Below, piece by piece: positions 10,156-18,389 of a stretch of 64,000 bases of DNA. Made by a program: the position numbers and the translations under genes. Origin of the DNA: Casp-actino8 sp001510335 (GTDB taxonomy: Bacteria; Actinomycetota; Acidimicrobiia; Acidimicrobiales; Ilumatobacteraceae); the NCBI GenBank assembly GCA_027729635.1, contig JAQCEM010000003.1:1-64000 (forward strand), given 5' to 3'. The notes below the pieces were generated by a model. It was not told where the DNA came from, did not search any database, and saw only the letters and a list, made by a program, of their open reading frames with translations. Within the stretch, counting starts at the first letter, position 1. Every line of letters begins with the position of its first letter.

Positions 10156-10923
10156 ATGAATACAACTGGTTTGCGATTTGATGGACGTCAGCACGATGAG
10201 TTTCGTCCAATTTCTTTTGAGCGTGACTTCACCGAAATGTCAGCGGGAAGCGTGCTCGTTTCTTTTGGCCGTACTCGGGTGTTGTGCACCGCGAGCATTG
10301 ATGAAGATGTGCCGCGTTGGATGAAGGGCAGCGGCAAAGGTTGGGTCACTGCTGAGTATTCAATGCTGCCTGGTTCATCGCCCGATCGTGTTGATCGTGA
10401 AGCTGCCAAAGGTAAGCAAAGCGGTCGCACCGTCGAAATTCAGCGACTGATCGGCCGCAGTTTGCGGGCTTCCTGCGACATGGGATTGTTGGGAGAACGT
10501 CAAGTTGTTGTTGATTGCGATGTGTTGCAAGCAGACGGTGGAACACGAACAGCGAGTATTTGCGGCGGCTACTTGGCGCTGCACGATGCCTTAAGTCGGT
10601 TGGTACAGAACGGCGTGATCAGTCAGCATCCGTTGACCTCATTGTGCGCAGCGATCAGTGTCGGCATTGTGAATGGAACGCCTGTGATTGACCTTCCGTA
10701 TGTCGAAGACAGCACTGCAGAAGTAGACATGAACGTCGTGATGTTGCGCGAAAAGGGCTCGTCGTTGAATCGCTTTGTTGAAGTGCAAGGAACCGCTGAA
10801 GGTATGGCTTTCTCTCGGAGTGAACTTGACTCGTTGTTGGGTCTTGCCGAGAACGGTCTTGCACAAATCTTTGACTTGCAGAGCCAATTGCTTGAAAGTC
10901 AGCCATCACGTCGCGCTAAGTGA
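10156..10923 (+). CDS. rph: Ribonuclease PH
   Basis: Phosphorolytic 3'-5' exoribonuclease that trims tRNA 3' ends; it acts as a hexamer in the cytoplasm. The 255-aa protein shows the family blocks FDGRQHDEFRP, SFGRTRVLCTAS, EIQRLIGRSLRA and GGTRTASICGG, and ends EVQGTAEGMAFSR. The ATG at 10156 has AGGA 11 bp upstream and gives the canonical N-terminus; an ATG at 10132 inside murI would add eight unlikely residues. It is cotranscribed between murI and rdgB. Confidence 0.95.
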   Translation: MNTTGLRFDGRQHDEFRPISFERDFTEMSAGSVLVSFGRTRVLCTASIDEDVPRWMKGSGKGWVTAEYSMLPGSSPDRVDREAAKGKQSGRTVEIQRLIGRSLRASCDMGLLGERQVVVDCDVLQADGGTRTASICGGYLALHDALSRLVQNGVISQHPLTSLCAAISVGIVNGTPVIDLPYVEDSTAEVDMNVVMLREKGSSLNRFVEVQGTAEGMAFSRSELDSLLGLAENGLAQIFDLQSQLLESQPSRRAK

Positions 10924-10932
10924 ACTGTTGAA

Positions 10933-11577
10933 GTGACAAGCGATCGCGTTTTACCCACGGTGGTGTGTGCTTCGGCCAATCCAGACAAGGTGTACGAAAT
11001 TGAGCAACTGCTTGCTGGGGTGGTGCGTCTGTTGCCTCGACCGAGAGAGATTCCCGATGTTGTTGAAGATGCCGACACATTGGTGGGCAATGCGCGTTTG
11101 AAAGCGTTGGCTATTTTGCAGGCGACAGGATTGCCTGCGGTGGCTGACGATACGGGAATGTTTGTTGATGCATTGCCAGGAGAACTAGGCGTGCGAACAG
11201 CGCGCTATGCGGCTGATCGACCCGAACATACCGAGACCCCGTATGCGGCTAATCGGGCAAAGTTGCTTGAAGCCCTGCAAGAAAAAGGTTGTGTGAGCGA
11301 AGCCGAACGCGCCGCTCACTTTGTGACGGTGGTGATCGTGTGCTTTCCGGACGGAACAGAACTCATCGTGGAGGGCCGATGTGATGGACATATTGCGCTG
11401 GCTGAACGGGGAAGTCGCGGGTTTGGTTTTGACCCGCTGTTCGTGCCGAGCCTGGGGATTTTCGTGGGGGATCAGCGGACGTTTGCCGAGATGACTGACG
11501 ACGAAAAGAATCAACTTTCCCACCGCGGCCGGGCCTTCCGCGCCCTCGCCACCACCCTCCCTACTCATCCATTTTGA
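10933..11577 (+). CDS. rdgB: RdgB/HAM1 non-canonical purine NTP pyrophosphatase
   Basis: House-cleaning enzyme that hydrolyses dITP, dXTP and related nucleotides to monophosphates. Of 214 aa, it opens with VVCASANPDKVYEIEQLL (the substrate-binding S/T-x-N-x-x-K motif, here A-N-x-x-K), followed by VADDTGMFVDALPGELGV, GFGFDPLFVP and a C-terminal LSHRGRAF. The GTG start lies 9 bp after rph. The stop codon is followed one base later by an exceptionally long perfect hairpin that closes the operon. Confidence 0.93.
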   Translation: MTSDRVLPTVVCASANPDKVYEIEQLLAGVVRLLPRPREIPDVVEDADTLVGNARLKALAILQATGLPAVADDTGMFVDALPGELGVRTARYAADRPEHTETPYAANRAKLLEALQEKGCVSEAERAAHFVTVVIVCFPDGTELIVEGRCDGHIALAERGSRGFGFDPLFVPSLGIFVGDQRTFAEMTDDEKNQLSHRGRAFRALATTLPTHPF

Positions 11578-11628
11578 GCCACTTTGGAGTTTCCCTGCCG
11601 CCTAGCGGCAGGGAAACTCCAAAGTGGT
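11578..11628. terminator. Very long perfect hairpin between convergent genes
   Basis: Left arm about 11579-11601 and right arm 11605-11627 are exact reverse complements (about 23 bp, loop CTA), starting one base after the rdgB stop and ending 14 bp before the 3' end of the minus-strand PLP gene. There is no run of T on either side, so this is not a textbook intrinsic terminator. A bidirectional terminator or RNA 3'-end stabiliser is the simplest reading; a palindromic mobile unit is the alternative. Confidence 0.7.
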
Positions 11629-11641
11629 AGATAATTACCGG

Positions 11642-12733
11642 TTACCAGTGGCGGAGGTTGACGGGCCAGGAGTCGATCACTTTCCCAGCCATTCCTTTTT
11701 CGCCTGTCCCGATCTGGTCGACGATGTGCATCGATTCGTGAAGGGCGATGGTCGGGTCAATGTGCGCTGGCTGCACCAGCACACGATCACCAACATTTGG
11801 CAGCTGCTGACCATCTTTCATGGAGAACGTGATGTGCTCGTCGCTGCAAAACCACACACTCGCACCAGCAATGGTCGGATTGCCATGATCCATCCCCAAC
11901 GACTTCAGGCCAACATCAATCACGGCCCAACTGTCACTCACTGAAATCACAGTTCCGACGACATACAAAGCCTGTTCAAAGGGCAAATCTAAATTTCCAT
12001 AATGTGAGTCCATCAACGCGTAACTTCCCGCTTGCACTTCATTGATTCGAGCCAGCACCGGATCGGACGGATCGTATAAATCAAAAGTTCCGGTCCCGCC
12101 CGCCGAAATAATCGTGCAATCATTTCCGCTCACCAATCGCACATCATCAAAGCATTGAACCAAAACCTGCATCGCAGAGCGCACTTTCGCACGCTGTTCA
12201 CTGCGATCAGCAACGGCCATCAAATGTCCTTCATAACCCATGACGCCGCGCACATTGAGTCCAAGGGAAACTGCGAACGAGGCAAGTGCCACGACGCGTT
12301 CGGGAGCAATCCCACACCTTGGCATCCCAACATTCACATCAATCAATACATCTTTAATTCCGTTCTCGCCGGCCATTCGTGCAGTGATCTCTGAATCAAT
12401 CGCCACAGTGATACGCACTAATTCTGAAGACGTTGTGTTTAACAATGCCGCCATCGCGCGAAGTCGTGAAACATCAACAGTCTCATTGGCGAGTAACAAA
12501 TCTGTTCCGAGTCCCGCCTGAGCCATGCCAATGACTTCACGAGGAGTCGCACATGTAAACGCGGTATGCCCGACTGCCGCGAGTTGAGCCGCGAGTGCAG
12601 TTGACTTGTGGGCCTTGATATGTGGGCGCAGTGTGAGCCCAGGTCGAACTGAAGTCATCTTCGCCACATTGCCGTCAAACTTCTGGCGATCAACAATGAG
12701 CGCCGGAGTGGGCAGGTCGGAAATTCGAGTCAT
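11642..12733 (-). CDS. D-threonine aldolase / D-serine dehydratase-like PLP enzyme
   Basis: Fold-type III (alanine-racemase-like) PLP enzyme of 363 aa. The N-terminal DLPTPALIVDRQKFDGNV block and RPHIKAHKS (PLP lysine K40) match the D-threonine aldolase/DSD1 family. The C-terminal metal region reads PAHIDPTIALHE, with Asp where eukaryotic D-serine dehydratases have a zinc-binding Cys two residues after His; this fits a subgroup annotated as alanine racemase domain proteins. Substrate (D-Thr, D-Ser or another beta-hydroxy D-amino acid) is not determined. The start is ATG 12733. Its 5' end is 26 bp from the tRNA-Leu gene on the same strand. Confidence 0.8.
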   Translation of the reverse strand: MTRISDLPTPALIVDRQKFDGNVAKMTSVRPGLTLRPHIKAHKSTALAAQLAAVGHTAFTCATPREVIGMAQAGLGTDLLLANETVDVSRLRAMAALLNTTSSELVRITVAIDSEITARMAGENGIKDVLIDVNVGMPRCGIAPERVVALASFAVSLGLNVRGVMGYEGHLMAVADRSEQRAKVRSAMQVLVQCFDDVRLVSGNDCTIISAGGTGTFDLYDPSDPVLARINEVQAGSYALMDSHYGNLDLPFEQALYVVGTVISVSDSWAVIDVGLKSLGMDHGNPTIAGASVWFCSDEHITFSMKDGQQLPNVGDRVLVQPAHIDPTIALHESMHIVDQIGTGEKGMAGKVIDSWPVNLRHW

Positions 12734-12759
12734 GCCACTGTTCTAGCGGCTATTCGAGT

Positions 12760-12840
12760 GCGGGCGGAGGGACTTGAACCCACACTCCTTTCGGAACAGG
12801 AACCTAAATCCTGCGCGTCTGCCAGTTTCGCCACGCCCGC
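12760..12840 (-). tRNA. tRNA-Leu (anticodon UAG)
   Basis: The reverse complement starts GCGGGCGTGGCGAAAC and ends CCCTCCGCCCGC. It has a 7-bp acceptor stem, an anticodon stem CAGGA/TCCTG around the loop TTTAGGT (anticodon TAG, reads CUN leucine codons), a class II variable arm and a GGTTCAAGTCC T-arm. It is 81 nt long and CCA is not encoded. It is transcribed toward the D-threonine aldolase-like gene. Confidence 0.95.
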
Positions 12841-12913
12841 AAAGTCGTGTTAGCGGTTGACAGGTTACGGGGAAGTGACGGAGAAGTGGTCAAGAAGTAG
12901 TACGGTCGCAGTC

Positions 12914-13204
12914 ATGATTCGCGTATCTGTCCTCTACCCGTCCGGTGAAGGTTCAACCTTCGATCACGATTACTACCGCACCACCCATGTGCCCTTGGTG
13001 GCGAAAGCCTGGAACCCCGTTGGCACCCAGATCGACAAGGTCATCAATGGACCTTACGAAGCTGCCGTGCATATGACTTTTGATTCACTCGAAGCGTTTC
13101 AGGGCGCTATGGGTTCGCCATTGACTGGCGATGTCATGGCTGACGTACAGAACTACACCAATATCGCTCCAGTGATGCAGGTCTCGGAGATCATCGAGGG
13201 CTGA
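12914..13204 (+). CDS. EthD-family protein
   Basis: A 96-aa protein beginning MIRVSVLYPSGEGSTFDHDYY, followed by a THVPLV block; this pattern matches the dimeric alpha/beta-barrel EthD family. Family members support degradation pathways (the founder is needed for ETBE breakdown), but no substrate is implied here. The ATG at 12914 gives the canonical start; an upstream GTG would add 19 atypical residues. Its 3' end overlaps the minus-strand regulator gene by 14 bp (convergent). Confidence 0.8.
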   Translation: MIRVSVLYPSGEGSTFDHDYYRTTHVPLVAKAWNPVGTQIDKVINGPYEAAVHMTFDSLEAFQGAMGSPLTGDVMADVQNYTNIAPVMQVSEIIEG

Positions 13205-13850
13205 TGCGGTAACTGCATCGGCCATCACCGGCTGGTGCAAATTGCACCCGTTCAACAGTGGTGTCTGGTCCGAGCGCGGTGCGAAAAACCACCAGTTCGG
13301 ATTCGCATAATCCGGCGCATGCTTCGGCGGCCTGGGCAATGGCGCAGTGATGCTCGGTCAACATCAGACTGCCGTCGGGGGCGACGCTCGATTCCGCTCG
13401 ATAGCCCTCGGCGTCGCGGGCCGCTGCGAGTTGCTTCACGCGATCGGCGAGTGGAAGATCAGCCATGAGATTTTGGTAGTGCTCAGCCAAACGCTCGCCT
13501 CGATGGGTGAGGACAGCCTGTATCGCCTCGGGTCCAAGGGATTCGACCATCCCAACTAGTAAGTCGACGGCCAGGTCGTGATGGCGATCGGGGAAAGTCT
13601 CGGGGAAACTGTCCGAGATACTTTGCAACTTTTCGTGATTCAAAACCCAGTGGACGGCGGGTCGGCCGCGAGTTGTTCCTGAGTTGGGTTGAAGATCACG
13701 ACAAACTAAACCCTCAGCTTCTAATTGCTCAAGATGTTGGCGCATCGCCGCATCAGTGACTCCGCAAATCAGCGCCATTTCGGGGGCGGTGGACGACAGA
13801 ACCACCTGTAGGTGCTCAATCATGCGTTGTTTGGTCTGCCCAGATGCCAC
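13191..13850 (-). CDS. SufR-like winged-helix regulator with cysteine cluster
   Basis: DeoR/ArsR-type winged helix at the N-terminus (TKQRMIEHL through VTDAAMRQHLEQLEAEGLV) followed by a C-terminal domain with cysteines in HHCAIAQAAEACAGLC and GDGRC. The spacing resembles SufR-type repressors, whose Fe-S cluster senses iron-sulfur status; a role as Fe-S or redox sensor is inferred. The frame is open up to a TTG at 13952, but that extension reads unlike the family. GTG 13850 just precedes the HTH and is my choice; TTG 13877 is possible. It is divergent from the tandem PLP genes, which it may control. Confidence 0.7.
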   Translation of the reverse strand: MASGQTKQRMIEHLQVVLSSTAPEMALICGVTDAAMRQHLEQLEAEGLVCRDLQPNSGTTRGRPAVHWVLNHEKLQSISDSFPETFPDRHHDLAVDLLVGMVESLGPEAIQAVLTHRGERLAEHYQNLMADLPLADRVKQLAAARDAEGYRAESSVAPDGSLMLTEHHCAIAQAAEACAGLCESELVVFRTALGPDTTVERVQFAPAGDGRCSYRISPR

Positions 13851-13967
13851 GTCGGGCAGGATATCTGAATAACGCAAGTAGTTACTTGGAAAATTCACCG
13901 ATGTTCTGACGAAGTCCGAGCAAGACTGTGGGAAAGTCCGTTTCTTTGACAAACTGTAAAGGTGACG

Positions 13968-15497
13968 ATGACCGCTGTGAGTTCAGAGACAACTGCCGCC
14001 CTTGAAAACCAGTTCGGTCTGGCCGATCGAGTTGTGGATGCCAAGGCTCTGGCGAACAGCGTTGCTCGATTCCGCGAACAGGGAATCGTGTTGCCCACCT
14101 TTGCGCAGTTGGCCAACCCCGCCTCGGTTGACCCAATAATTGTCGGCGACGCCAACCCGCAAGGTCCCGATGCTCGCAACTTGTGGCGTGTGCATTGGTA
14201 CAACGATCTCAACGGCAACCGGGTCAATGTTCCCGATCACGTTGTTCTTCCGTCATCGCTGACGGGTGTACCGAACCCGATCATTGTTGTATTTGGTGAT
14301 CGCTTCCCAATGATCACCGCGCACAAGGTGTTGGCGGCGTATTCATGTCTTGCTCCGCGCGTTGTGACTGGTCAGTTTGATCCCACATATCACCGAGCAA
14401 TTTGGCCGTCGACTGGTAATTACGCACGCGGTGGTGTGGCCATCAGTCGCATCATGGGATGTCGCGGTGTGGCGATTTTGCCCGCGGGTATGAGCAAAGA
14501 GCGTTTTGATTGGCTTGACCAGTGGTGTGCCAACCCCGCTGAAGATGTCATCAAGACCATTGGTACCGAGAGCAACGTCAAAGAAATTTATGATGCATGT
14601 AATGAACTCGATAAAGACCCCGTGAACTTCATATTCAATCAGTTCTGTGAATTCTCTAATCATCTCGGCCACTACGAAGTCACTGGTCGTGCATTTGGTC
14701 ATGTGTTTGAAACTGTTCGTGACTCAATGAAGAAAGCCGGACGCGATATTTCACTCGCAGCATTTACCTCGGCAACTGGTTCAGCTGGAACCATCGCAGC
14801 GGGTGATCGTTTGAAAGATGATTACGGCGCAAAGATCGTTTCAGTTGAAGCACTTGAATGTCCGACCATGCTTGAAAATGGTTTCGGAGAGCACAACATT
14901 CAAGGAATCGGCGATAAGCACATTCCATTGATTCATAACATCACAAACAGCGATGTCATTTGTGGCATTAGCGATCAGGCAACTGACGAACTTGATGTTC
15001 TTTTCAATACTCCCGCCGGCCGGGCCTATCTCGCTGAGAAAAAAGGTTTGTCCGCCGAACTCATTGATGCTCTTGCGCACTTTGGTTTCTCGTCAATCTG
15101 CAACACGCTTGCCGCAATCAAGACTTCAAAGTTGCTCAATCTCGGACCCGATGAAGCAGTCATTACGGTTGCAACCGATGGTGGAGCCTTGTATCCAAGT
15201 TCACGAGTCACCACGCTTACTGAACGCTTCAACGGTGAAATGACTGCTGTCGATGCAGCCGAAGTATTCGGTCGTCACTTTGGGCATGTCACAACAGAAG
15301 ACATGATCGAATGCACCGAGCGCGATCGCAATCGAATTTTTAACTTGGGTTACTACACCTGGGTTGAACAGCAGGGCACGCCATTTGAATTATTTGAGGC
15401 TCGGCGAGATCAATCTTTCTGGAAGGGTCTGCGCCGCTACCTACCAATCTGGGATGAAATGATCACAGACTTCAATGCCCGCGTCACCAAGGGCTGA
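13968..15497 (+). CDS. Fold-type II PLP-dependent enzyme (cysteine synthase superfamily)
   Basis: A 509-aa protein of the tryptophan-synthase-beta/cysteine-synthase superfamily, of the type often annotated 'PLP-dependent protein subunit beta'. The probable PLP lysine is K120 in MITAHKVLAAY, with a long N-terminal extension, a GNYARGG loop and a TSATGSAGTIAAGDRL phosphate-binding-like segment. AAAGG lies 5 bp before ATG 13968; the GTG at 13962 is an alternative. It is followed after 8 bp by a second, unrelated fold-type II enzyme. The specific reaction is unknown. Confidence 0.8.
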   Translation: MTAVSSETTAALENQFGLADRVVDAKALANSVARFREQGIVLPTFAQLANPASVDPIIVGDANPQGPDARNLWRVHWYNDLNGNRVNVPDHVVLPSSLTGVPNPIIVVFGDRFPMITAHKVLAAYSCLAPRVVTGQFDPTYHRAIWPSTGNYARGGVAISRIMGCRGVAILPAGMSKERFDWLDQWCANPAEDVIKTIGTESNVKEIYDACNELDKDPVNFIFNQFCEFSNHLGHYEVTGRAFGHVFETVRDSMKKAGRDISLAAFTSATGSAGTIAAGDRLKDDYGAKIVSVEALECPTMLENGFGEHNIQGIGDKHIPLIHNITNSDVICGISDQATDELDVLFNTPAGRAYLAEKKGLSAELIDALAHFGFSSICNTLAAIKTSKLLNLGPDEAVITVATDGGALYPSSRVTTLTERFNGEMTAVDAAEVFGRHFGHVTTEDMIECTERDRNRIFNLGYYTWVEQQGTPFELFEARRDQSFWKGLRRYLPIWDEMITDFNARVTKG

Positions 15498-15505
15498 AGT
15501 AATAC

Positions 15506-16777
15506 ATGTCTGGATTCACGTGTGCAACGTGTGCCGAAAAGGTTTCGGTAGACACGTTTGCGCCGTGGCGTTGCCCTAACGAGAATGGCGATCGACATCA
15601 TGTTTTGTTGATTGATCAGAGCGATCAACATATTGTTGAAAGTCATCCCAATCCGTTTGTTGCTTTTCGTCGCAACATGTTGTGGTGGCAATTTGCTATG
15701 GCCAATGGAATGACCGATGAGCAAACGATCACTCTTGTTCAACGCATTGATGATGCGATCACCAAAGTAGGTGGTGTTGGTTTTGCGACCACGCCATTGA
15801 CTTATCAGTCCGCCTTCAGCGATGAATTGTCTTTTGAATCGCCAGGTGGAATCTGGGTGAAAGACGAAACTCATAATGTCGGCGGTAGCCAGAAGGCGCG
15901 ACATTTGATGTCAATTCTTTTGCACCTTTTCGTTGCCGAAGAATTGGGCATCGCGCCGTGGGCTCATCCAGCGGCACGTCCAACTCTTGCTATCTCGTCG
16001 TGTGGCAATGCGGCAATCGCGGCGTCTACTTTGGCGGCAGCCGCGAAATGGCCCATTGACGTATTCATTCCAGAGTGGGCCGGTGGCGTGGTTGTTGAAA
16101 CACTCACTGCTCTTGGCGCACGGATTAACCGTTGTGCTCGTCAAAGCCAAGATCCTCCGGGCGATCCGACGGTCTTGAGATTTCGCGAAGCGGTCAACAA
16201 CGGTTCCATACCGTTCAGCGTGCAGGGTCCTGAAAATGCGCTGTGTCTTGATGGTGGTCGAACCATTGGCTGGGAGATGGGGCAGCAATTAGCACATGTA
16301 AATATCTCCGAACTTGACGCAGTTTTTGTGCAAGTCGGTGGTGGTGCTTTTGCGGCATCGCTTTCGCGCGGACTCAGCGAGTCGGGAATCGCCGCGCCCC
16401 TTGTAGCAGTGCAAACCGAAGGGTGCGCGCCGCTATCGCGAGCATGGAATACCGCGCAATCAGATGCGAAACCCGCGCAACATTGGACGCAACACATGTG
16501 GCCATGGGAATCCGAGCCCGTTTCTTTAGCCGACGGAATCCTTGATGACGAGACGTACGACTGGGTTGCCGATCTCGCACAGATTCAGCGGACGAATGGA
16601 CAAGTTGTGGTTGCACGAGAGTCTGAAGTGATCGTTGCATCACAACTTGCTCCCCGAACGACATCAATTAATGCAAGCCCAACCGGAACCGCCGGTGTTG
16701 CTGGTCTGCTGGTAATGCGTTCGCTGCTCGCGAACACGGCTCGGGTCGCGGTGGTGCTATCGGGAATCAGGCGCTAG
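15506..16777 (+). CDS. Threonine synthase-like PLP enzyme with N-terminal zinc ribbon
   Basis: A 423-aa fold-type II PLP enzyme. The N-terminus carries a short Cys cluster (C6, C9, C23) like the zinc ribbon of some threonine synthases, and the PLP lysine is K130 in GGSQKARHL. A SSCGNAAIAAS segment fits the substrate-binding loop, and FVQVGGGAFAASL the phosphate loop. A true threonine synthase is possible, but the sequence looks closer to proteins annotated as PLP-dependent lyase/thiolase, and its pairing with the preceding PLP enzyme suggests a shared pathway. Its last 11 bp overlap the minus-strand carbonic anhydrase gene. Confidence 0.75.
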   Translation: MSGFTCATCAEKVSVDTFAPWRCPNENGDRHHVLLIDQSDQHIVESHPNPFVAFRRNMLWWQFAMANGMTDEQTITLVQRIDDAITKVGGVGFATTPLTYQSAFSDELSFESPGGIWVKDETHNVGGSQKARHLMSILLHLFVAEELGIAPWAHPAARPTLAISSCGNAAIAASTLAAAAKWPIDVFIPEWAGGVVVETLTALGARINRCARQSQDPPGDPTVLRFREAVNNGSIPFSVQGPENALCLDGGRTIGWEMGQQLAHVNISELDAVFVQVGGGAFAASLSRGLSESGIAAPLVAVQTEGCAPLSRAWNTAQSDAKPAQHWTQHMWPWESEPVSLADGILDDETYDWVADLAQIQRTNGQVVVARESEVIVASQLAPRTTSINASPTGTAGVAGLLVMRSLLANTARVAVVLSGIRR

Positions 16778-17285
16778 GGGCCTCGTGCAACAGGCCGTCT
16801 TCGACGTCATACACAAAACCGCGAATATGCAATTTGTATTTGATGAAGGGGCTCATCGTTAGGCGTTTCATATTTTGCGTGACGCTCTGATACGGATCAC
16901 GGAATGATTCCAGCGCCCACCAGGGGCGAACACCGCACTCGTCCTCAATTTCATGTTTAAACGCATCTTCCTCAACATTGTGTAATCCGCAGTCGGTGTG
17001 ATGTATCAGGATCACTTCTTGGGTGCCGAGGCGCCGTTGCGACAGCACGAGCGAACGAATGACATCATCGGTCACAACTCCGCCGGCGTTACGAATGATG
17101 TGAGCATCGCCATGGGCAAGCCCGAGCATCTGGAAGATATCCATCCGACTGTCCATGCACGCCACGATGGCCAAATGGCGCTTTGGGGCGAGGGCGAGTC
17201 CACGATCGGGAAAATTCGCCGAAAACTTCCGGTTATTGAGGAGCAGGTCGTCCGTATTTGGTGTGAATTTTTCAGGTGTTGCCAC
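16767..17285 (-). CDS. Beta-class carbonic anhydrase
   Basis: Reversible CO2 hydration by a zinc enzyme of 172 aa. The zinc ligands are visible as C43-x-D45-x-R47 (CMDSR) and H96-x-x-C99 (HHTDCG), and the IIRNAGG segment is typical. The Asp-Arg dyad is intact, so activity is expected. The start is GTG at 17285; the gene is divergent from clpP with only 37 bp between them, so the promoters must overlap. The 3' end overlaps the threonine synthase-like gene by 11 bp. Confidence 0.93.
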   Translation of the reverse strand: MATPEKFTPNTDDLLLNNRKFSANFPDRGLALAPKRHLAIVACMDSRMDIFQMLGLAHGDAHIIRNAGGVVTDDVIRSLVLSQRRLGTQEVILIHHTDCGLHNVEEDAFKHEIEDECGVRPWWALESFRDPYQSVTQNMKRLTMSPFIKYKLHIRGFVYDVEDGLLHEAPSA

Positions 17286-17299
17286 TCCGACATTGTGTC

Positions 17300-17322
17300 A
17301 TACCGAGAGGTAGTCTCGGCGT
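17300..17322 (+). promoter_or_regulatory. Hairpin just upstream of the clpP start codon
   Basis: CCGAGA (17303-17308) and TCTCGG (17314-17319) form a 6-bp stem with loop GGTAG, 3 bp before the ATG. The only purine-rich ribosome-binding candidate (GAGAGG) lies in the stem and loop, so folding would hide it. This is a possible translational control element; an operator for the divergent pair is the alternative. Confidence 0.4.
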
Positions 17323-17922
17323 ATGACTTTTGATGCAACTGCTCCCATGGGACTCGATGCCAGCGATGGCGCCGGACGTTCCGATATCTTCACGCGCCTC
17401 TTGAAGAACCGCGTGATCATGTTGGGTACTGATGTCAACGATGACATGGCGAACCAGATCTGTGCTCAATTGCTGTACCTCGAAGGCGAAGATCCCGCTG
17501 CCGATATCTGGTTGTACATCAACAGTCCTGGTGGTTCGGTGACCGCTGGTATGGCGATTTACGACACCATGCAATTCGTTAGTTGTGATGTCGCCACTGT
17601 GTGTATGGGACTTGCCGCTTCGATGGGTCAGTTCTTGTTGACTGCCGGAACAACTGGTAAGCGTTATACGTTGCCGAACGCTCGCATCATGATGCACCAG
17701 CCCCTTGCCGGACTTCGCGGTCAGGCCACCGACATCTCCATTCAAGTTGAGCAGTTGGGTTACACCAAGCGTCGCATGGCTGAACTCACCGCGTTCCACT
17801 CGGGTCAAACCCTTGAGCGCATTCAGGCCGACGCTGAACGCGACCGCTGGTTCACCGCCGAACAAGCACAAGAATATGGCTTGGTTGACAAAGTAATTTT
17901 GAAGCGCGGCGAAATCCGCTGA
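17323..17922 (+). CDS. clpP: ATP-dependent Clp protease proteolytic subunit
   Basis: A 199-aa serine peptidase that forms the double-heptamer degradation chamber fed by ClpX or ClpC. The catalytic triad is visible: S100 in GLAASMGQ, H125 in MMHQPL, D174 in ERDRWF. The INSPGGSV oxyanion segment is intact. It stands alone here: no second clpP, tig or clpX gene is next to it, unlike the paired clpP1P2 arrangement of many actinobacteria. The gene is divergent from the carbonic anhydrase and ends 10 bp from a convergent lipoprotein gene. Confidence 0.96.
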   Translation: MTFDATAPMGLDASDGAGRSDIFTRLLKNRVIMLGTDVNDDMANQICAQLLYLEGEDPAADIWLYINSPGGSVTAGMAIYDTMQFVSCDVATVCMGLAASMGQFLLTAGTTGKRYTLPNARIMMHQPLAGLRGQATDISIQVEQLGYTKRRMAELTAFHSGQTLERIQADAERDRWFTAEQAQEYGLVDKVILKRGEIR

Positions 17923-17932
17923 TCTCGTTGCG

Positions 17933-18379
17933 CTACGGCGCAAGAGTGGTTGGCGGCGCAATGCTGCCTTCAAGACCAATGACATCGGGCATTGCTAGGC
18001 CGCACGTTGATTCGACCCACGTCGCAATATTGCGCGCGGGTCGTTCGGCTTTATAAGCCGCATCAGAAAGTTCTTGACGACTGAGCGGATCTTCGGGATC
18101 AACATCGGCCGCCTGATCGATGAGATCAGTGACTGTCTTCCAATCGGCTTCGATGGCAAGAGGAGTGATCTTGGACAGACTCTTATAACGGCTGAGCAAA
18201 TCTCCGATATCTGAAGTGACAGTTAACGGACCAGTGAGTCCAGGTAGTTGTTTTTCTAGTTCGCCACAAAAGTTGGCTCCGCCGCGTTCAGGGTCGCTGC
18301 ATCCGACACTGAGGGCTGTCAACACCAGCGCACATCCAGTTGTCAGCAAAACCTTAGGTAGACCACTTGTGAAATTCAT
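17933..18379 (-). CDS. Hypothetical lipoprotein
   Basis: A 148-aa protein with a lipoprotein signal: basic N-terminus, hydrophobic VLLTTGCALVLTALSV, then lipobox LSVGC, so it is probably anchored outside the membrane. The mature part has two further cysteines (NFCGEL and STCGLA) that could pair, and a helical segment rich in Asp/Glu. No enzymatic motif is seen, and I do not recognise the family. It converges on clpP with 10 bp between, and is divergent from comM. Confidence 0.65.
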   Translation of the reverse strand: MNFTSGLPKVLLTTGCALVLTALSVGCSDPERGGANFCGELEKQLPGLTGPLTVTSDIGDLLSRYKSLSKITPLAIEADWKTVTDLIDQAADVDPEDPLSRQELSDAAYKAERPARNIATWVESTCGLAMPDVIGLEGSIAPPTTLAP

Positions 18380-18389
18380 GAGCTCACAG

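Noticed and set aside
12760..12840. tRNA-Leu as an integration site
   Set aside because: No duplicated 3' end of the tRNA was seen in the flanking sequence and no integrase lies beside it.
15437..15904. 155-aa frame antisense to the two PLP genes
   Set aside because: Spans two clear coding sequences on the other strand; composition is a complement artefact.
17272..17985. 237-aa frame antisense to clpP
   Set aside because: Covers the whole conserved clpP gene in reverse; His/Ser/Thr-rich without motifs, a common false gene opposite clpP.
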